Position numbers and translations under genes: made by a program. A stretch of 24,700 nt of DNA, taken from Megamonas hypermegale (GTDB taxonomy: Bacteria; Bacillota; Negativicutes; Selenomonadales; Selenomonadaceae). The notes below the pieces were generated by a model. That model was given only the letters and a program-made list of their open reading frames with translations, did no database searches and was not told the origin of the DNA. Shown here piece after piece: positions 14,448-22,428 of the stretch; the stretch's first letter is position 1; every line of letters starts with the position of its first letter. Where the stretch lies: contig DCFC01000031.1 of assembly GCA_002314325.1 (NCBI GenBank), positions 53,031-77,730 on the forward strand, in the 5' to 3' direction.

Positions 14448-15365
14448 ATGGAAGCGACAAATACAGCAGCATACCGCCAAAATAATATCTGGCGCGGTAT
14501 TATAACGGCGTGCGGTCTGCTGATGATTATTATAACGATCGCTATCGGTGCATTTCTGTGCTATAAAGGTATAGGAACGTTCACGATTTACGACCACAGT
14601 CTTACGGAATTTTTGTTTTCATCCGAATGGAAACCGGCTGATAATGCAACAGGCGGCGGCAGCGTCGGCGCAGCTGTATTTATTTTCGGTTCGATTGTAA
14701 CCTGTTTTCTGGCACTTGTCATCGCTACGCCGTTTTCGCTGGCAAGCGCGATTTTCATGGTGGAAATATCGCCGGGTCTGGGCAGAAAGATTTTGCAGCC
14801 GGCGGTAGAAATTTTCGTAGGTATTCCGTCCGTTGTATATGGCTGGATTGGTCTTACGATTTTAGTACCGTTCATTAAGGATTTGTTCGATTTGCAGTTC
14901 GGTTTTTCCGTGCTGGCGGCCGGTATCGTACTTGCCGTGATGATTTATCCGACGATTACGAGCCTGTCGGCTGACGCCATCAGAAGCATCTCGAATTCTT
15001 CGCGTCAGGCTTCCTACGGCTTGGGTGCGACACGCTGGCAGACAATCAGCAAAGTCGTTATCCCGGCAGCAATCTCCGGCATTATGACGGCGATTGTGCT
15101 CGGTCTGGCCCGCGCCTTCGGTGAAGCTCTCGCTGTAGCGATGGTTATCGGTAAAATGAAAGCCTTCCCGGAATCAATATTATCACCGACAAGCAACCTC
15201 ACGGCAGCGATTGCATCCGATATGGGCGGTGCGATGGAAGGCAGTGAGTACAATTTGGCGCTCTGGTCGATGGCACTTTTGCTGTTTATCATTTCATTGG
15301 CGTTTATTTTCATTATCCATTATATTTCAGCAAAATCGGCTGAAGCTCAGGGAGGCAAAAAATAA
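14448..15365 (+). CDS. pstC: phosphate ABC transporter permease PstC
   Basis: A 305-residue inner-membrane permease of the high-affinity phosphate importer. About six membrane segments are visible, with the PstC-type N-terminal segment (IITACGLLMIIITIAIGAFL), the motif VEIFVGIPSVVYGWIGLTIL, and the cytoplasmic coupling loop (YGLGATRWQTISKVVIPAA, then ARAFGEALAVAMVIGKM) that contacts PstB. The ATG follows AAAGGGTG. The stop TAA overlaps the PstA start by one base (TAATG), indicating coupled translation. Length and motif order are normal. Confidence 0.95.
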   Translation: MEATNTAAYRQNNIWRGIITACGLLMIIITIAIGAFLCYKGIGTFTIYDHSLTEFLFSSEWKPADNATGGGSVGAAVFIFGSIVTCFLALVIATPFSLASAIFMVEISPGLGRKILQPAVEIFVGIPSVVYGWIGLTILVPFIKDLFDLQFGFSVLAAGIVLAVMIYPTITSLSADAIRSISNSSRQASYGLGATRWQTISKVVIPAAISGIMTAIVLGLARAFGEALAVAMVIGKMKAFPESILSPTSNLTAAIASDMGGAMEGSEYNLALWSMALLLFIISLAFIFIIHYISAKSAEAQGGKK

Positions 15366-16240
15366 TGACGACTGTACAAAGAGCCAAGATGATGGATAAA
15401 TTCATGACCGGCGTATTTTATGTGGTTGCCGGTTTCTTCCTCCTATTATTATTGGCGTTTACTTTATATGTTTTAATAAAAGGTTTCGGCAACTTTACGC
15501 CGGATATGTTCTCGTTCTCGCGCAACGGTATCGGCAATCTGTTCTTCAATACGATTTATCTCGTATTTCTGGCACTGTTAATCAGCGTGCCGCTCGGTGT
15601 GGCGGCCGGTACGTATATGGCTGAATATGCCAAACCGGGCAAAATCACGAAATCCATCCGCATGTGTATTGAAACGCTGTCCTCGCTTCCGTCCATTGTA
15701 GTCGGGCTGTTTGGTTATCTCGTATTTATCGTTATGACGCATTCGCAGTGGAATTTGTTCGCCGGTGCGCTGGCCGTTTCCATTTTGAGTTTGCCGCTCA
15801 TCACGACGGTAACGGAAGATGCGCTCAAATCTCTGCCGCCGGGATATAAAAGCGGCAGTCTCGGCATGGGTGCGACGCTTTGGCAGACAATTCGCCACGT
15901 AATGCTTCCGGCCTGCATGCCGCGCATTATGACGGGCGTTATCTTAGCAGCCGGACGCGGTTTCGGTGAAGCAGCAGCGCTTTTGTATACGGCCGGTATG
16001 AGTACCGATATCGTCTGGTCGAACTGGAACATCTTTTCGCCGACGTGTCCTTTAAATCCGTTCCGTCCGGGTGAAACATTGGCACTGAATATTTGGGCGT
16101 CGCGTACGGAAGCACTGGCTCCTAATGCGGCGGATATCGCCAATTTATCTTCAGCTATTTTGATGGTTATGGTATTTGCTTTCAGTTTAGGTGCCCGTTA
16201 TCTGAGTAGTTATCTGGATAAAAAAGCAGGAGGAAAATAA
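15365..16240 (+). CDS. pstA: phosphate ABC transporter permease PstA
   Basis: A 291-residue permease that pairs with PstC to form the phosphate channel. Six membrane segments are visible; family motifs are CIETLSSLPSIVVGLFGYLV and the coupling loop SLGMGATLWQTIRHVMLPA, followed by GRGFGEAAALLYTAG. The start overlaps the pstC stop by one base. Its own 3' end carries the AGGAGG ribosome site (16228-16233) of pstB. Confidence 0.95.
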   Translation: MTTVQRAKMMDKFMTGVFYVVAGFFLLLLLAFTLYVLIKGFGNFTPDMFSFSRNGIGNLFFNTIYLVFLALLISVPLGVAAGTYMAEYAKPGKITKSIRMCIETLSSLPSIVVGLFGYLVFIVMTHSQWNLFAGALAVSILSLPLITTVTEDALKSLPPGYKSGSLGMGATLWQTIRHVMLPACMPRIMTGVILAAGRGFGEAAALLYTAGMSTDIVWSNWNIFSPTCPLNPFRPGETLALNIWASRTEALAPNAADIANLSSAILMVMVFAFSLGARYLSSYLDKKAGGK

Positions 16241-16243
16241 TAG

Positions 16244-16999
16244 ATGACTGATTTTAAATTCGATGTAGAGAGCCTGGATTTATACTATGGTAATTTCAAG
16301 GCTTTAAAAGATATTACAATGCAGATTAGAAAAAATGAGATTACGGCATTAATCGGCCCGTCCGGCTGCGGTAAATCCACTTTTTTGAAAACGCTCAACC
16401 GCATGAATGACCTTGTGGAAGGCTGTAAGGTGGAAGGAACTATCAAGCTTGACGGAGAAGATATCTACAATGAGCTCGACCCGATTACACTGCGCCGCCG
16501 TGTCGGCATGGTATTCCAGCAGCCGAACCCGTTCCCGAAAAGCATTTATGACAATGTTGCCTACGGTCCGCGTATTCACGGCATCAGCAAGAAAAGTAAG
16601 CTTGATGAAATCGTGGAACGCAGTCTGCGCCAGGCAGCTATTTGGGATGAGTTGAAAGATCGTCTGAACAAATCGGCGCTCGGTCTTTCCGGCGGTCAGC
16701 AGCAGCGTCTGTGCATTGCCAGAACACTTGCCGTACAGCCGGATGTAATCTTGATGGACGAACCGACTTCAGCGCTCGACCCGATTTCCACCGGCAAAAT
16801 TGAAGATTTGGCTCTGGAGCTGAAAAAGGATTATACAATCGTAATCGTAACGCACAATATGCAGCAGGCAAGCCGTATTTCGGACAAGACAGCATTCTTT
16901 CTGCTCGGCGATTTAATTGAATTCGGCGATACGAAGGAACTGTTCGCCAATCCGAAAAATCCGAAGACGGAAGAATACATTACAGGCCGTTTCGGCTGA
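16244..16999 (+). CDS. pstB: phosphate ABC transporter ATPase PstB
   Basis: A 251-residue ATPase that powers PstCA. Motifs in order: Walker [10 protein letters not shown], the Q-loop [20 protein letters not shown] with the PstB-specific NPFP, the signature [16 protein letters not shown], Walker [14 protein letters not shown], and the switch His in VTHNMQQA. The ATG at 16244 is 3 bp after the pstA stop. Length and composition are normal. Confidence 0.97.
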   Translation: MTDFKFDVESLDLYYGNFKALKDITMQIRKNEITALIGPSGCGKSTFLKTLNRMNDLVEGCKVEGTIKLDGEDIYNELDPITLRRRVGMVFQQPNPFPKSIYDNVAYGPRIHGISKKSKLDEIVERSLRQAAIWDELKDRLNKSALGLSGGQQQRLCIARTLAVQPDVILMDEPTSALDPISTGKIEDLALELKKDYTIVIVTHNMQQASRISDKTAFFLLGDLIEFGDTKELFANPKNPKTEEYITGRFG

Positions 17000-17018
17000 T
17001 GCAGTGGAGGAAAGTTAA

Positions 17019-17666
17019 ATGCCAAGAGTTAATTATGTAAATGAATTGAATACGCTTATCAATGATGTGCGCGTTGTCGGCGCGCAGCTGGAAGAAACGA
17101 TGGATAAGGTTATCCAGAATTTGGATGATAAAAATGCTGTTTTGGCAAAATCCATCCGCAAGGCGGATAAACAGTTCAACGAACGCGAACACAATATCAT
17201 GGAAAAATGTCTGACGCTCGTGCTCACGCAGGCACCGGTGGCGACGGACTGGCGTGAAATCGCGTCTATCATGGAAATGGTCATAGATATTGAACGCATC
17301 GCCGACCATTGCAGTGACATTTCCAAATATACGGCGCTGTTGTCAGAGCTTTCGCCGGTGCAGATTCCCGATTATTTTTACTCCATGGTTGACGTTACGC
17401 GCGAAATGCTGCATAACAGCGTGATGTGCTTCAGCGAAAATGATGCCGAGCTGGCGAAAAAAATCATTGCGACCGATGATGTGGTGGATAATTATTTCTC
17501 CCGCTACCGTAAAGATATCGTGGAATTCATCAAGGCAAATCCGGAAAACACGGAGCAGTATATTAATTATTTACTGATTGCCAAATATATAGAACGCATT
17601 GCCGACCATACGACGAATATCGCGGAATGGGTTATCTATATAGCTAAAAGCGAACTGTCCATATAA
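17019..17666 (+). CDS. phoU: phosphate transport/signalling regulator PhoU
   Basis: A 215-residue all-helical protein that restrains the Pho response and adjusts Pst activity when phosphate is plentiful. Two PhoU repeats are visible, each ending in the metal-binding pattern IERIADH (in MEMVIDIERIADHCSDISKY and LIAKYIERIADHTTNIAEWV). The ATG follows GGAGG at 17006-17010. It closes the pst operon, 19 bp after pstB; a palindromic repeat and a terminator follow. Confidence 0.95.
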   Translation: MPRVNYVNELNTLINDVRVVGAQLEETMDKVIQNLDDKNAVLAKSIRKADKQFNEREHNIMEKCLTLVLTQAPVATDWREIASIMEMVIDIERIADHCSDISKYTALLSELSPVQIPDYFYSMVDVTREMLHNSVMCFSENDAELAKKIIATDDVVDNYFSRYRKDIVEFIKANPENTEQYINYLLIAKYIERIADHTTNIAEWVIYIAKSELSI

Positions 17667-17682
17667 TACGCAGTGTATTTGC

Positions 17683-17785
17683 AGAAACATACAGCCTATA
17701 GCAGCAGTATAATAGTTTATATTCGTTCGATGTTGTCACTTAACCTCACTGAATATAAACTAATTATACTGCTTCGGAAAATCAA
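17683..17785 (+). repeat. dispersed palindromic repeat, diverged full-length copy
   Basis: Inverted arms of ~21 bp (17704-17724 and 17751-17772, the right one with an extra A) flank a 26-bp centre containing GTCACTTAACCTCACT, nearly the same as the 21221-21341 copy. The flanks (AGAAACATACAGCC, AAAATCAA) also match, but the terminal TTGTGCTA is eroded. It lies in the spacer after phoU. Confidence 0.85.
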
Positions 17786-17826
17786 CTGATAGAATGAGTA
17801 TATAATATAAAAATAAGCACGATAAG

Positions 17827-17863
17827 AGAGAATACAGGCGAAAGCTGGATATTCTCTTTTTTT
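17827..17863 (+). terminator. terminator after the pst-phoU operon
   Basis: AGAGAATA (17827-17834) pairs with TATTCTCT (17850-17857), with a CAG/CTG inner pair, followed by a run of seven T. Confidence 0.8.
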
Positions 17864-17920
17864 ATACAAAAAGCCTATTGAGTTAATAGAAAAATAATAG
17901 CTATTAATAAATTTCAGTTG

Positions 17921-17929
17921 TGATATAAT
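17921..17929 (+). promoter_or_regulatory. extended -10 promoter of the hemolysin III gene
   Basis: TGATATAAT at 17921-17929 is a consensus extended -10 (TG, one base, TATAAT), about 47 bp before the start codon. No clear -35 is seen, as is usual for extended -10 promoters. Confidence 0.5.
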
Positions 17930-17975
17930 ATTATTTGCAAAAGAACTTGAAAACTTTTAGAAGGGATTGAGAAAG

Positions 17976-18638
17976 ATGAACAGTGTTTGTGTTTGCAAAA
18001 CCACAAAGAAAATAGAAGAGATATTAAATGCCGTTACGCACGGCATCGGAACGGCGCTGGCAGTGGCGGGTCTTATTGCCATGCTGTATTACGGCTACGA
18101 TAAGGGAGCGCTGCACATTACGAGCATAATCGTCTATGGCGTGTCGATGATACTGCTGTATCTGGCGTCGACGCTGTATCACAGTTTCAGTTTTTGCAGT
18201 CAGAAGGTGCAGTCGGTGTTTAAATGTATCGACCATTCGGCGATTTACGTTCTGATTGCCGGCAATTACACGCCGTTTGCACTGATTGCGCTCTACGGTA
18301 CTTTAGGCTGGGCCGTATTCGGCGTAGTCTGGGGACTGGCGATTGCCGGTGTCGTGTTTCAGATATTTTTCTACAACCGTTTTCGTGTAATCGGCACGGT
18401 CTGCTATCTTGTCATGGGCTGGCTTGCCGTGACGATAGTGCAGCCGCTGCTTGATACGCTTTCGGTGGAAGCAATCTGGTGGCTCGTGGCGGGCGGTGTG
18501 CTCTACAGTATTGGCGCGGTGTTCTATCTCGTGCGCAAGATACCGTACAATCATGTCATCTGGCACGTATTCGTAATGCTGGGCAGCGCAGCGCATTTTA
18601 TAACGATTTTTTATTATGTCTTGCCGCTTAAGGTATGA
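17976..18638 (+). CDS. hemolysin III / PAQR family membrane protein
   Basis: A 220-residue protein of the HlyIII/YqfA/PAQR family with seven membrane segments. Conserved family features are NAVTHGIGTALAVAG near the start, LYLASTLYHSFSF with the Ser and His of the metal site, HSAIYVLIAGNYTPFAL, and the last-helix HVFVMLGSAAHFITIFYYVL with two further conserved His. Function in bacteria is unclear despite the name; it is probably a membrane zinc-dependent enzyme or stress protein. ATG 17976 is used, 10 nt after AAGGG; a TTG at 17967 is in frame but too close to the ribosome site. Confidence 0.92.
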   Translation: MNSVCVCKTTKKIEEILNAVTHGIGTALAVAGLIAMLYYGYDKGALHITSIIVYGVSMILLYLASTLYHSFSFCSQKVQSVFKCIDHSAIYVLIAGNYTPFALIALYGTLGWAVFGVVWGLAIAGVVFQIFFYNRFRVIGTVCYLVMGWLAVTIVQPLLDTLSVEAIWWLVAGGVLYSIGAVFYLVRKIPYNHVIWHVFVMLGSAAHFITIFYYVLPLKV

Positions 18639-18705
18639 TGAAGGTGATTTTTTAGTGAGTTGAAAAACTATACTTCGCTACTCATGCTGAATTTTCATCC
18701 ATGTT

Positions 18706-18837
18706 AGAGATTTTCACGGTAGCTTTAGCTATTAAGAAAAAATTTTTTTAGCTCTGTTTTTAGTTCAAATGTTTGAGCGTAAGTGAGTTTTTGAACGTTA
18801 GAGATAAAAAAAATTTTTTCTTAAAGTGAAAATCTCT
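18706..18837. repeat. long nested imperfect palindrome
   Basis: The outer arms AGAGATTTTCAC (18706-18717) and GTGAAAATCTCT (18826-18837) are exact complements. The inner arms at 18732-18750 and 18805-18824 are almost exact (TTAAG, A-run, T-run, A), and GTTCAAA (18763-18769) pairs with TTTGAAC (18790-18796) near the apex. The whole unit could fold as one long hairpin. Confidence 0.85.
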
Positions 18838-18862
18838 TATGGGCTACGAATTAAAAGGTTTT

Positions 18863-18900
18863 AAGATAGCTCTTAGTGCTTCAGCACTTAGAGATATCTT
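18863..18900. repeat. hairpin with 18-bp arms
   Basis: The 18-base arm at 18863-18880 is complementary to 18883-18900 at 16 of 18 positions, around a 2-base centre. Confidence 0.8.
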
Positions 18901-18920
18901 ATGCCGTGAGGTGATTTTTC

Positions 18921-18954
18921 GGCAACTTTTCTTTGACTTCAAAGAAAAATTGCC
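18921..18954. repeat. hairpin with 15-bp arms, related to the one at 200-227
   Basis: GGCAACTTTTCTTTG (18921-18935) and CAAAGAAAAATTGCC (18940-18954) pair at 14 of 15 positions around ACTT. The core and loop resemble the 200-227 hairpin. Confidence 0.75.
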
Positions 18955-18955
18955 T

Positions 18956-19008
18956 GGCACAATATAGATATAAATTAAGAAATACATCTCTTTAGCATAT
19001 ATTGTGCC
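18956..19008. repeat. 11-bp inverted repeat with long loop
   Basis: GGCACAATATA (18956-18966) and TATATTGTGCC (18998-19008) are exact reverse complements separated by 31 bp. Confidence 0.7.
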
Positions 19009-19036
19009 AAATGGCAGTTGAATAATTGTTGAATAA

Positions 19037-19070
19037 TAAAAGACCTTAGATATACTTCTAGGGTCTTTTA
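19037..19070. terminator. terminator-like hairpin
   Basis: TAAAAGACC (19037-19045) pairs with GGTCTTTTA (19062-19070), with partial inner pairing, followed by TTTT. It could end transcription through the palindromic spacer before the DUF697 gene. Confidence 0.65.
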
Positions 19071-19147
19071 TTTTAAAATTTTTAGAGGAAATTTTGCTGA
19101 GCGGAGCTAATATATTAGTAGTGAAATTTTTGACAGGAGGGATTATT

Positions 19148-19636
19148 ATGTCGGAAGAAAAATGGATTATGAATGATGAGGAAATTGAACGGGAAGTTGA
19201 ATCATTATGCCGCTGGGCGGCAGGGCGCGCCGGTGTGATTGTCGTGGCGCCGGTACTCGGACAGATTGCACTTGCCGCCAATGAAGTCTACCTGATTAAA
19301 CGCATCGCCAATCTGTACGGCAAGGATTTTGACGAAACGGCAAGTTGTGCGTTCATCAGTGCGCTCGGCGGGACTTTCGTCGGTCAGAGTCTGGCGACGC
19401 TGCTGCCGTTTCCGCCGCTGCAGATACCAATCGGCATGGGCGTAACGTATGCTGTCGGCAAGGCGGCCAATGCCTGGATAAAGGACGGTATGCCGGATTT
19501 GAATGATTTTGCCGACAAATACAAGGATATTTTCAAGAATACGATTGAAGAAGCAAAATCAATGGTGGATATTTTCAAGAAAGACCCGAATAAGGATAAA
19601 CCGCTCGGCGATGAAAATAAGGATTTTAAATTTTGA
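19148..19636 (+). CDS. DUF697 domain membrane-associated protein
   Basis: A 162-residue protein. After an acidic helical start (MNDEEIEREVESLCRWAA) comes a DUF697-like core: VAPVLGQIALAANEVYLIKRIANLYGKDFD, then ALGGTFVGQSLATLLPFPPL and IPIGMGVTYAVGKAANAWIKDG, with two hydrophobic segments. The C-terminal tail is charged (KKDPNKDKPLGDENKDF). DUF697 domains are often fused to GTPase domains; this one stands alone and its function is unknown. ATG 19148 is chosen because CAGGAGG precedes it. The serine dehydratase genes begin 33 bp downstream, so they may share a transcript. Confidence 0.75.
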   Translation: MSEEKWIMNDEEIEREVESLCRWAAGRAGVIVVAPVLGQIALAANEVYLIKRIANLYGKDFDETASCAFISALGGTFVGQSLATLLPFPPLQIPIGMGVTYAVGKAANAWIKDGMPDLNDFADKYKDIFKNTIEEAKSMVDIFKKDPNKDKPLGDENKDFKF

Positions 19637-19669
19637 TATTTGATTTAAAAGCAGAAAGGATTTTTATCT

Positions 19670-20332
19670 ATGCGAAGTGCATTTGATATTATCGGGCCGA
19701 TTATGATAGGTCCGTCCAGTTCGCATACGGCAGGAGCGGTGCGGCTCGGTCTTATGGCGAGAGCCATTCTGGCGGAAGAGGTGAAGTCGGCCGATATTAA
19801 GCTGCACGGCTCATTTGCGCAGACTTACAAGGGACACGGCACGGATAGAGCTTTAATCGCCGGTATTATGGGCTTTAAGCCGGATGATGAGCGCATACGC
19901 GATGCTTTGCAGCTTGCCACGAAAAATAATATAGAATATAATTTTACAAAGGTAAATCTGGAGGATGCGCATCCGAATACGGCGATTATAAATCTTACGG
20001 GTGTATCGGGGCGGACGGTAAGTTTGCAGGGCGCTTCCATCGGCGGCGGCAATATTCTCGTTTCGCACGTGAACGATTTTGAAGTGAATTTAAGCGGCAA
20101 ATATCCGTCGCTTATCGTAGTGCACAGAGACAGACCGGGCGTTATAAACGGTGTAACGGCGGCGTTGGCGCTGTACAATATCAATATCGCCTATATGAAG
20201 GTTTCACGCAAGGAACGCGGCGCGCAGGCACTGATGAATATTGAGGTGGATAATCCTGTACCGGATGAGGCTATCGGCGTATGCAGCACGCTGTCCGGCG
20301 TGGAAAAAGTTTTGCGTATTGACGCGATTTAG
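19670..20332 (+). CDS. sdaAB: L-serine dehydratase, iron-sulfur-dependent, beta subunit
   Basis: A 220-residue subunit of the [4Fe-4S] enzyme that converts L-serine to pyruvate and ammonia. The N-terminal domain has the family start FDIIGPIMIGPSSSHTAGAVRLGL and later GASIGGGNILVSHVNDFEVN. The C-terminal ~75 residues form an ACT domain (LIVVHRDRPGVINGVTAALA, then NINIAYMKVSRK), which in relatives senses serine. The ATG follows GAAAGGA. The alpha subunit gene follows after 14 bp, the usual two-gene Gram-positive layout. Confidence 0.95.
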   Translation: MRSAFDIIGPIMIGPSSSHTAGAVRLGLMARAILAEEVKSADIKLHGSFAQTYKGHGTDRALIAGIMGFKPDDERIRDALQLATKNNIEYNFTKVNLEDAHPNTAIINLTGVSGRTVSLQGASIGGGNILVSHVNDFEVNLSGKYPSLIVVHRDRPGVINGVTAALALYNINIAYMKVSRKERGAQALMNIEVDNPVPDEAIGVCSTLSGVEKVLRIDAI

Positions 20333-20346
20333 TTGGAGTGAAAGTG

Positions 20347-21216
20347 ATGATAAATTTTTCTTGTATGGAAGATTTGATGAGTCTGGCGGAGAGCAGCGGA
20401 AAATCCGTCGCTAATATTATCGTTGAATATGAGGCGGAGCATAGCCTGAAATCGGATATATCGGTAAAGAAGCATATGAGTGAGATATGGCAAGTGATGA
20501 AAGACTCCGCCGACAAAGGAGTTGCCAATACGCAAAAATCGGTCAGCGGCATGGTCGGCGGCGATGCCAAGAAATTATTCATGTATGAAAGCGGCTATTG
20601 CGGCAATTTTGTGCGCGATGCTGCCGCTTATGCCGTAGCAGTGGCAGAAACGAACGCCGTAATGGGCAAAATCGCCGCCTGTCCGACGGCAGGTTCCTGC
20701 GGTATCGTGCCGGGGGTGCTTCTAGCGGCGCAAAAGCATTACGGATACAGCGATGAGCGCATCGGTCAGGCATTGTTCACGGCGACGGGTATCGGTATGG
20801 TGATTGAAAACAACGCTATGATTGCAGGGGCGCAGGGCGGCTGTCAGGCGGAATGCGGTTCGGCGGCAGGTATGGCGGCGGGAGCTTTGGCTGATTTGGC
20901 AGGCGGCGATGTGCGCCAAATCGGCAATGCTGTGGCACTGGCCATAAAAAATCTGCTGGGGCTTGCCTGCGACCCGGTGGCGGGCCTCGTAGAAGTACCG
21001 TGCGTCAAGCGCAATGGCTTTGCGGCAACGGTGGCAGTAGTGGCGGCGGATATGTCGCTTGCCGGTATAAATTCCGTAATTCCGGTGGATGAAGTGATTG
21101 ATGCCATGTACCGCATCGGTCGCATGCTGCCTGAAGCAATACGCGAAACAGCCCAAGGGGGATTGGCTACGACTTGCACAGGACTGAAATTAAAGAAAAA
21201 AATTTATAATGATTAA
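20347..21216 (+). CDS. sdaAA: L-serine dehydratase, iron-sulfur-dependent, alpha subunit
   Basis: A 289-residue catalytic subunit that holds the [4Fe-4S] cluster. Conserved cysteines lie in ACPTAGSCGIVPG (Cys112, Cys118), GGCQAECGSAAG (Cys166, Cys170), LACDPVAGLVEVPCVKRNG (Cys208, Cys219); the family uses three of these for the cluster. ATG 20347 is preferred because GGAG at 20335-20338 is 8 nt away; a GTG at 20338 is also in frame but overlaps that site. Typical oxygen-sensitive enzyme of anaerobes using serine as a carbon source. Confidence 0.95.
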   Translation: MINFSCMEDLMSLAESSGKSVANIIVEYEAEHSLKSDISVKKHMSEIWQVMKDSADKGVANTQKSVSGMVGGDAKKLFMYESGYCGNFVRDAAAYAVAVAETNAVMGKIAACPTAGSCGIVPGVLLAAQKHYGYSDERIGQALFTATGIGMVIENNAMIAGAQGGCQAECGSAAGMAAGALADLAGGDVRQIGNAVALAIKNLLGLACDPVAGLVEVPCVKRNGFAATVAVVAADMSLAGINSVIPVDEVIDAMYRIGRMLPEAIRETAQGGLATTCTGLKLKKKIYND

Positions 21217-21220
21217 CTCA

Positions 21221-21341
21221 TTGTGCTAGTAAAACATCAAGCCTTTAGCCAGCAGTATAATAGTTTATATTCGCTGCCTGTTGGCACTTAACCTCACTAA
21301 ATATAAACTATTATACTGCTTTTAAAAATCAATTAGCACAA
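21221..21341 (+). repeat. dispersed palindromic repeat, full-length copy
   Basis: The 121-bp unit is bounded by perfect 8-bp inverted ends TTGTGCTA (21221-21228) and TAGCACAA (21334-21341). Inside, ~21-bp inverted arms (21252-21272, 21299-21319; 20 of 21 pair) flank a 26-bp centre. It is the best-preserved of three copies (others at 13144 and 17683). It lies between the sdaAA stop and the GH18 gene. There is no coding capacity, so any movement would need an outside transposase. Confidence 0.88.
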
Positions 21342-21379
21342 CAAGTAAACTACATAATAATATAATGAAGGAATTTGAT

Positions 21380-22420
21380 ATGTTAAAAAAATATATTTTA
21401 TTTTTTATATGTATGTTAATATGTTTAACAAACTTTTCCGTAGGCTTTTGTGCAAATAAAAACGCAGAAGTTAATGATAAAATAAATCTCGTTTGGCAGC
21501 CGGTGGTGGATGAAGCAAATGACCTGTCGCAAATAGCAAAACTGCCGGGGGTTAATATTGTGTCGCCGTCGTGGTTTGTGATTGACAATGCCAACGGCCA
21601 TATAAAAGACAATGGAGACTTTCTGTATGCGCGCGATTTGAAAAAGAAAGACTATAAAATATGGGCGCTCATAACGAATGATTTTAATCCGGAACTTACG
21701 CATAAATGGCTCAATGATGAAAAAGCAAAGGCGTATATAATCCGCCAAATGGTTTTTTATGCGCAGCGTTATCCGATTGACGGTTATAATTTCGATTTTG
21801 AAAATATCTATGACAGCGACAAAGACGCTCTGTCCCGTTTTGTAGAGGAAGCTACAGGCGAGCTGCATAAGCAGGGCATTACCGTTTCCATGGATATAAC
21901 GGTGGCTTCCGATACGGCGAACTGGTCAAGCTGTTATGACCGCGCGGTTTTGGGCAAAACGGTCGATTACTTAGTGTTGATGGCGTATGATGAGCACGGC
22001 AGACTGTCAAAAACGGCCGGTTCGGTGGCGTCGATAAATTGGGTGGAAAACGGCGTGAAAAATCTCATAGCCCAGGTTCCGCCGGAGAAAGTAATTCTCG
22101 GCGTGCCGCTGTACATGCGCCTGTGGGAGGAAAGCTCCATCGGCAGAGTTACGGCTTCGACGCTTAGTATGGCTCAGGCGGATGAGCTGAAAAAAGCTAA
22201 AAAAGCAAAATCAATTTGGTTGCCGAATGAAGGGCAGTATTATTTTTCCTATAGAGAAAACGGCAAGACATATCATGTTTGGCAGGAAGAGGCAAAATCG
22301 CTGCAGCTGAAAGCGGCGCTCGTGCGCAAATACAATCTGGCGGGCATTGCTTCGTGGCGCAAAGGTTTTGAAACGCCCCGCATTTGGCAGGTGCTGGATA
22401 GAGAACTGAGAAGAAGGTGA
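21380..22420 (+). CDS. secreted or envelope-anchored glycoside hydrolase family 18 protein (YaaH/chitinase-like)
   Basis: A 346-residue protein with an N-terminal signal (MLKKYILFFICMLICLTNFS) and a GH18 barrel. The catalytic motif is DGYNFDFE (residues 134-141, Glu141 as acid). Other family marks are VNIVSPSWFVID, VDYLVLMAYDEHG and VILGVPLYMRLWEE. The profile resembles the catalytic domain of YaaH-type spore-cortex lytic enzymes, but no LysM repeats are present, and nothing else here suggests sporulation. It may act on peptidoglycan or an amino-sugar polymer in the envelope. ATG 21380 follows AAGGAA; ATG 21365 is in frame but overlaps the ribosome site. The next gene begins 8 bp after the stop, so they likely share a transcript. 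Confidence 0.85.
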   Translation: MLKKYILFFICMLICLTNFSVGFCANKNAEVNDKINLVWQPVVDEANDLSQIAKLPGVNIVSPSWFVIDNANGHIKDNGDFLYARDLKKKDYKIWALITNDFNPELTHKWLNDEKAKAYIIRQMVFYAQRYPIDGYNFDFENIYDSDKDALSRFVEEATGELHKQGITVSMDITVASDTANWSSCYDRAVLGKTVDYLVLMAYDEHGRLSKTAGSVASINWVENGVKNLIAQVPPEKVILGVPLYMRLWEESSIGRVTASTLSMAQADELKKAKKAKSIWLPNEGQYYFSYRENGKTYHVWQEEAKSLQLKAALVRKYNLAGIASWRKGFETPRIWQVLDRELRRR

Positions 22421-22428
22421 GATTTTTT

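Larger units (their letters stand above)
18639..19147. other. 509-bp non-coding spacer full of inverted repeats
   Basis: No plausible gene is seen. The spacer contains in order a nested ~132-bp palindrome (18706-18837), an 18-bp-arm hairpin (18863-18900), a 15-bp-arm hairpin (18921-18954), an 11-bp inverted repeat with a 31-bp loop (18956-19008), and a terminator-like hairpin (19037-19070). The final bases hold the ribosome site of the next gene (CAGGAGGGATT). Confidence 0.75.
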
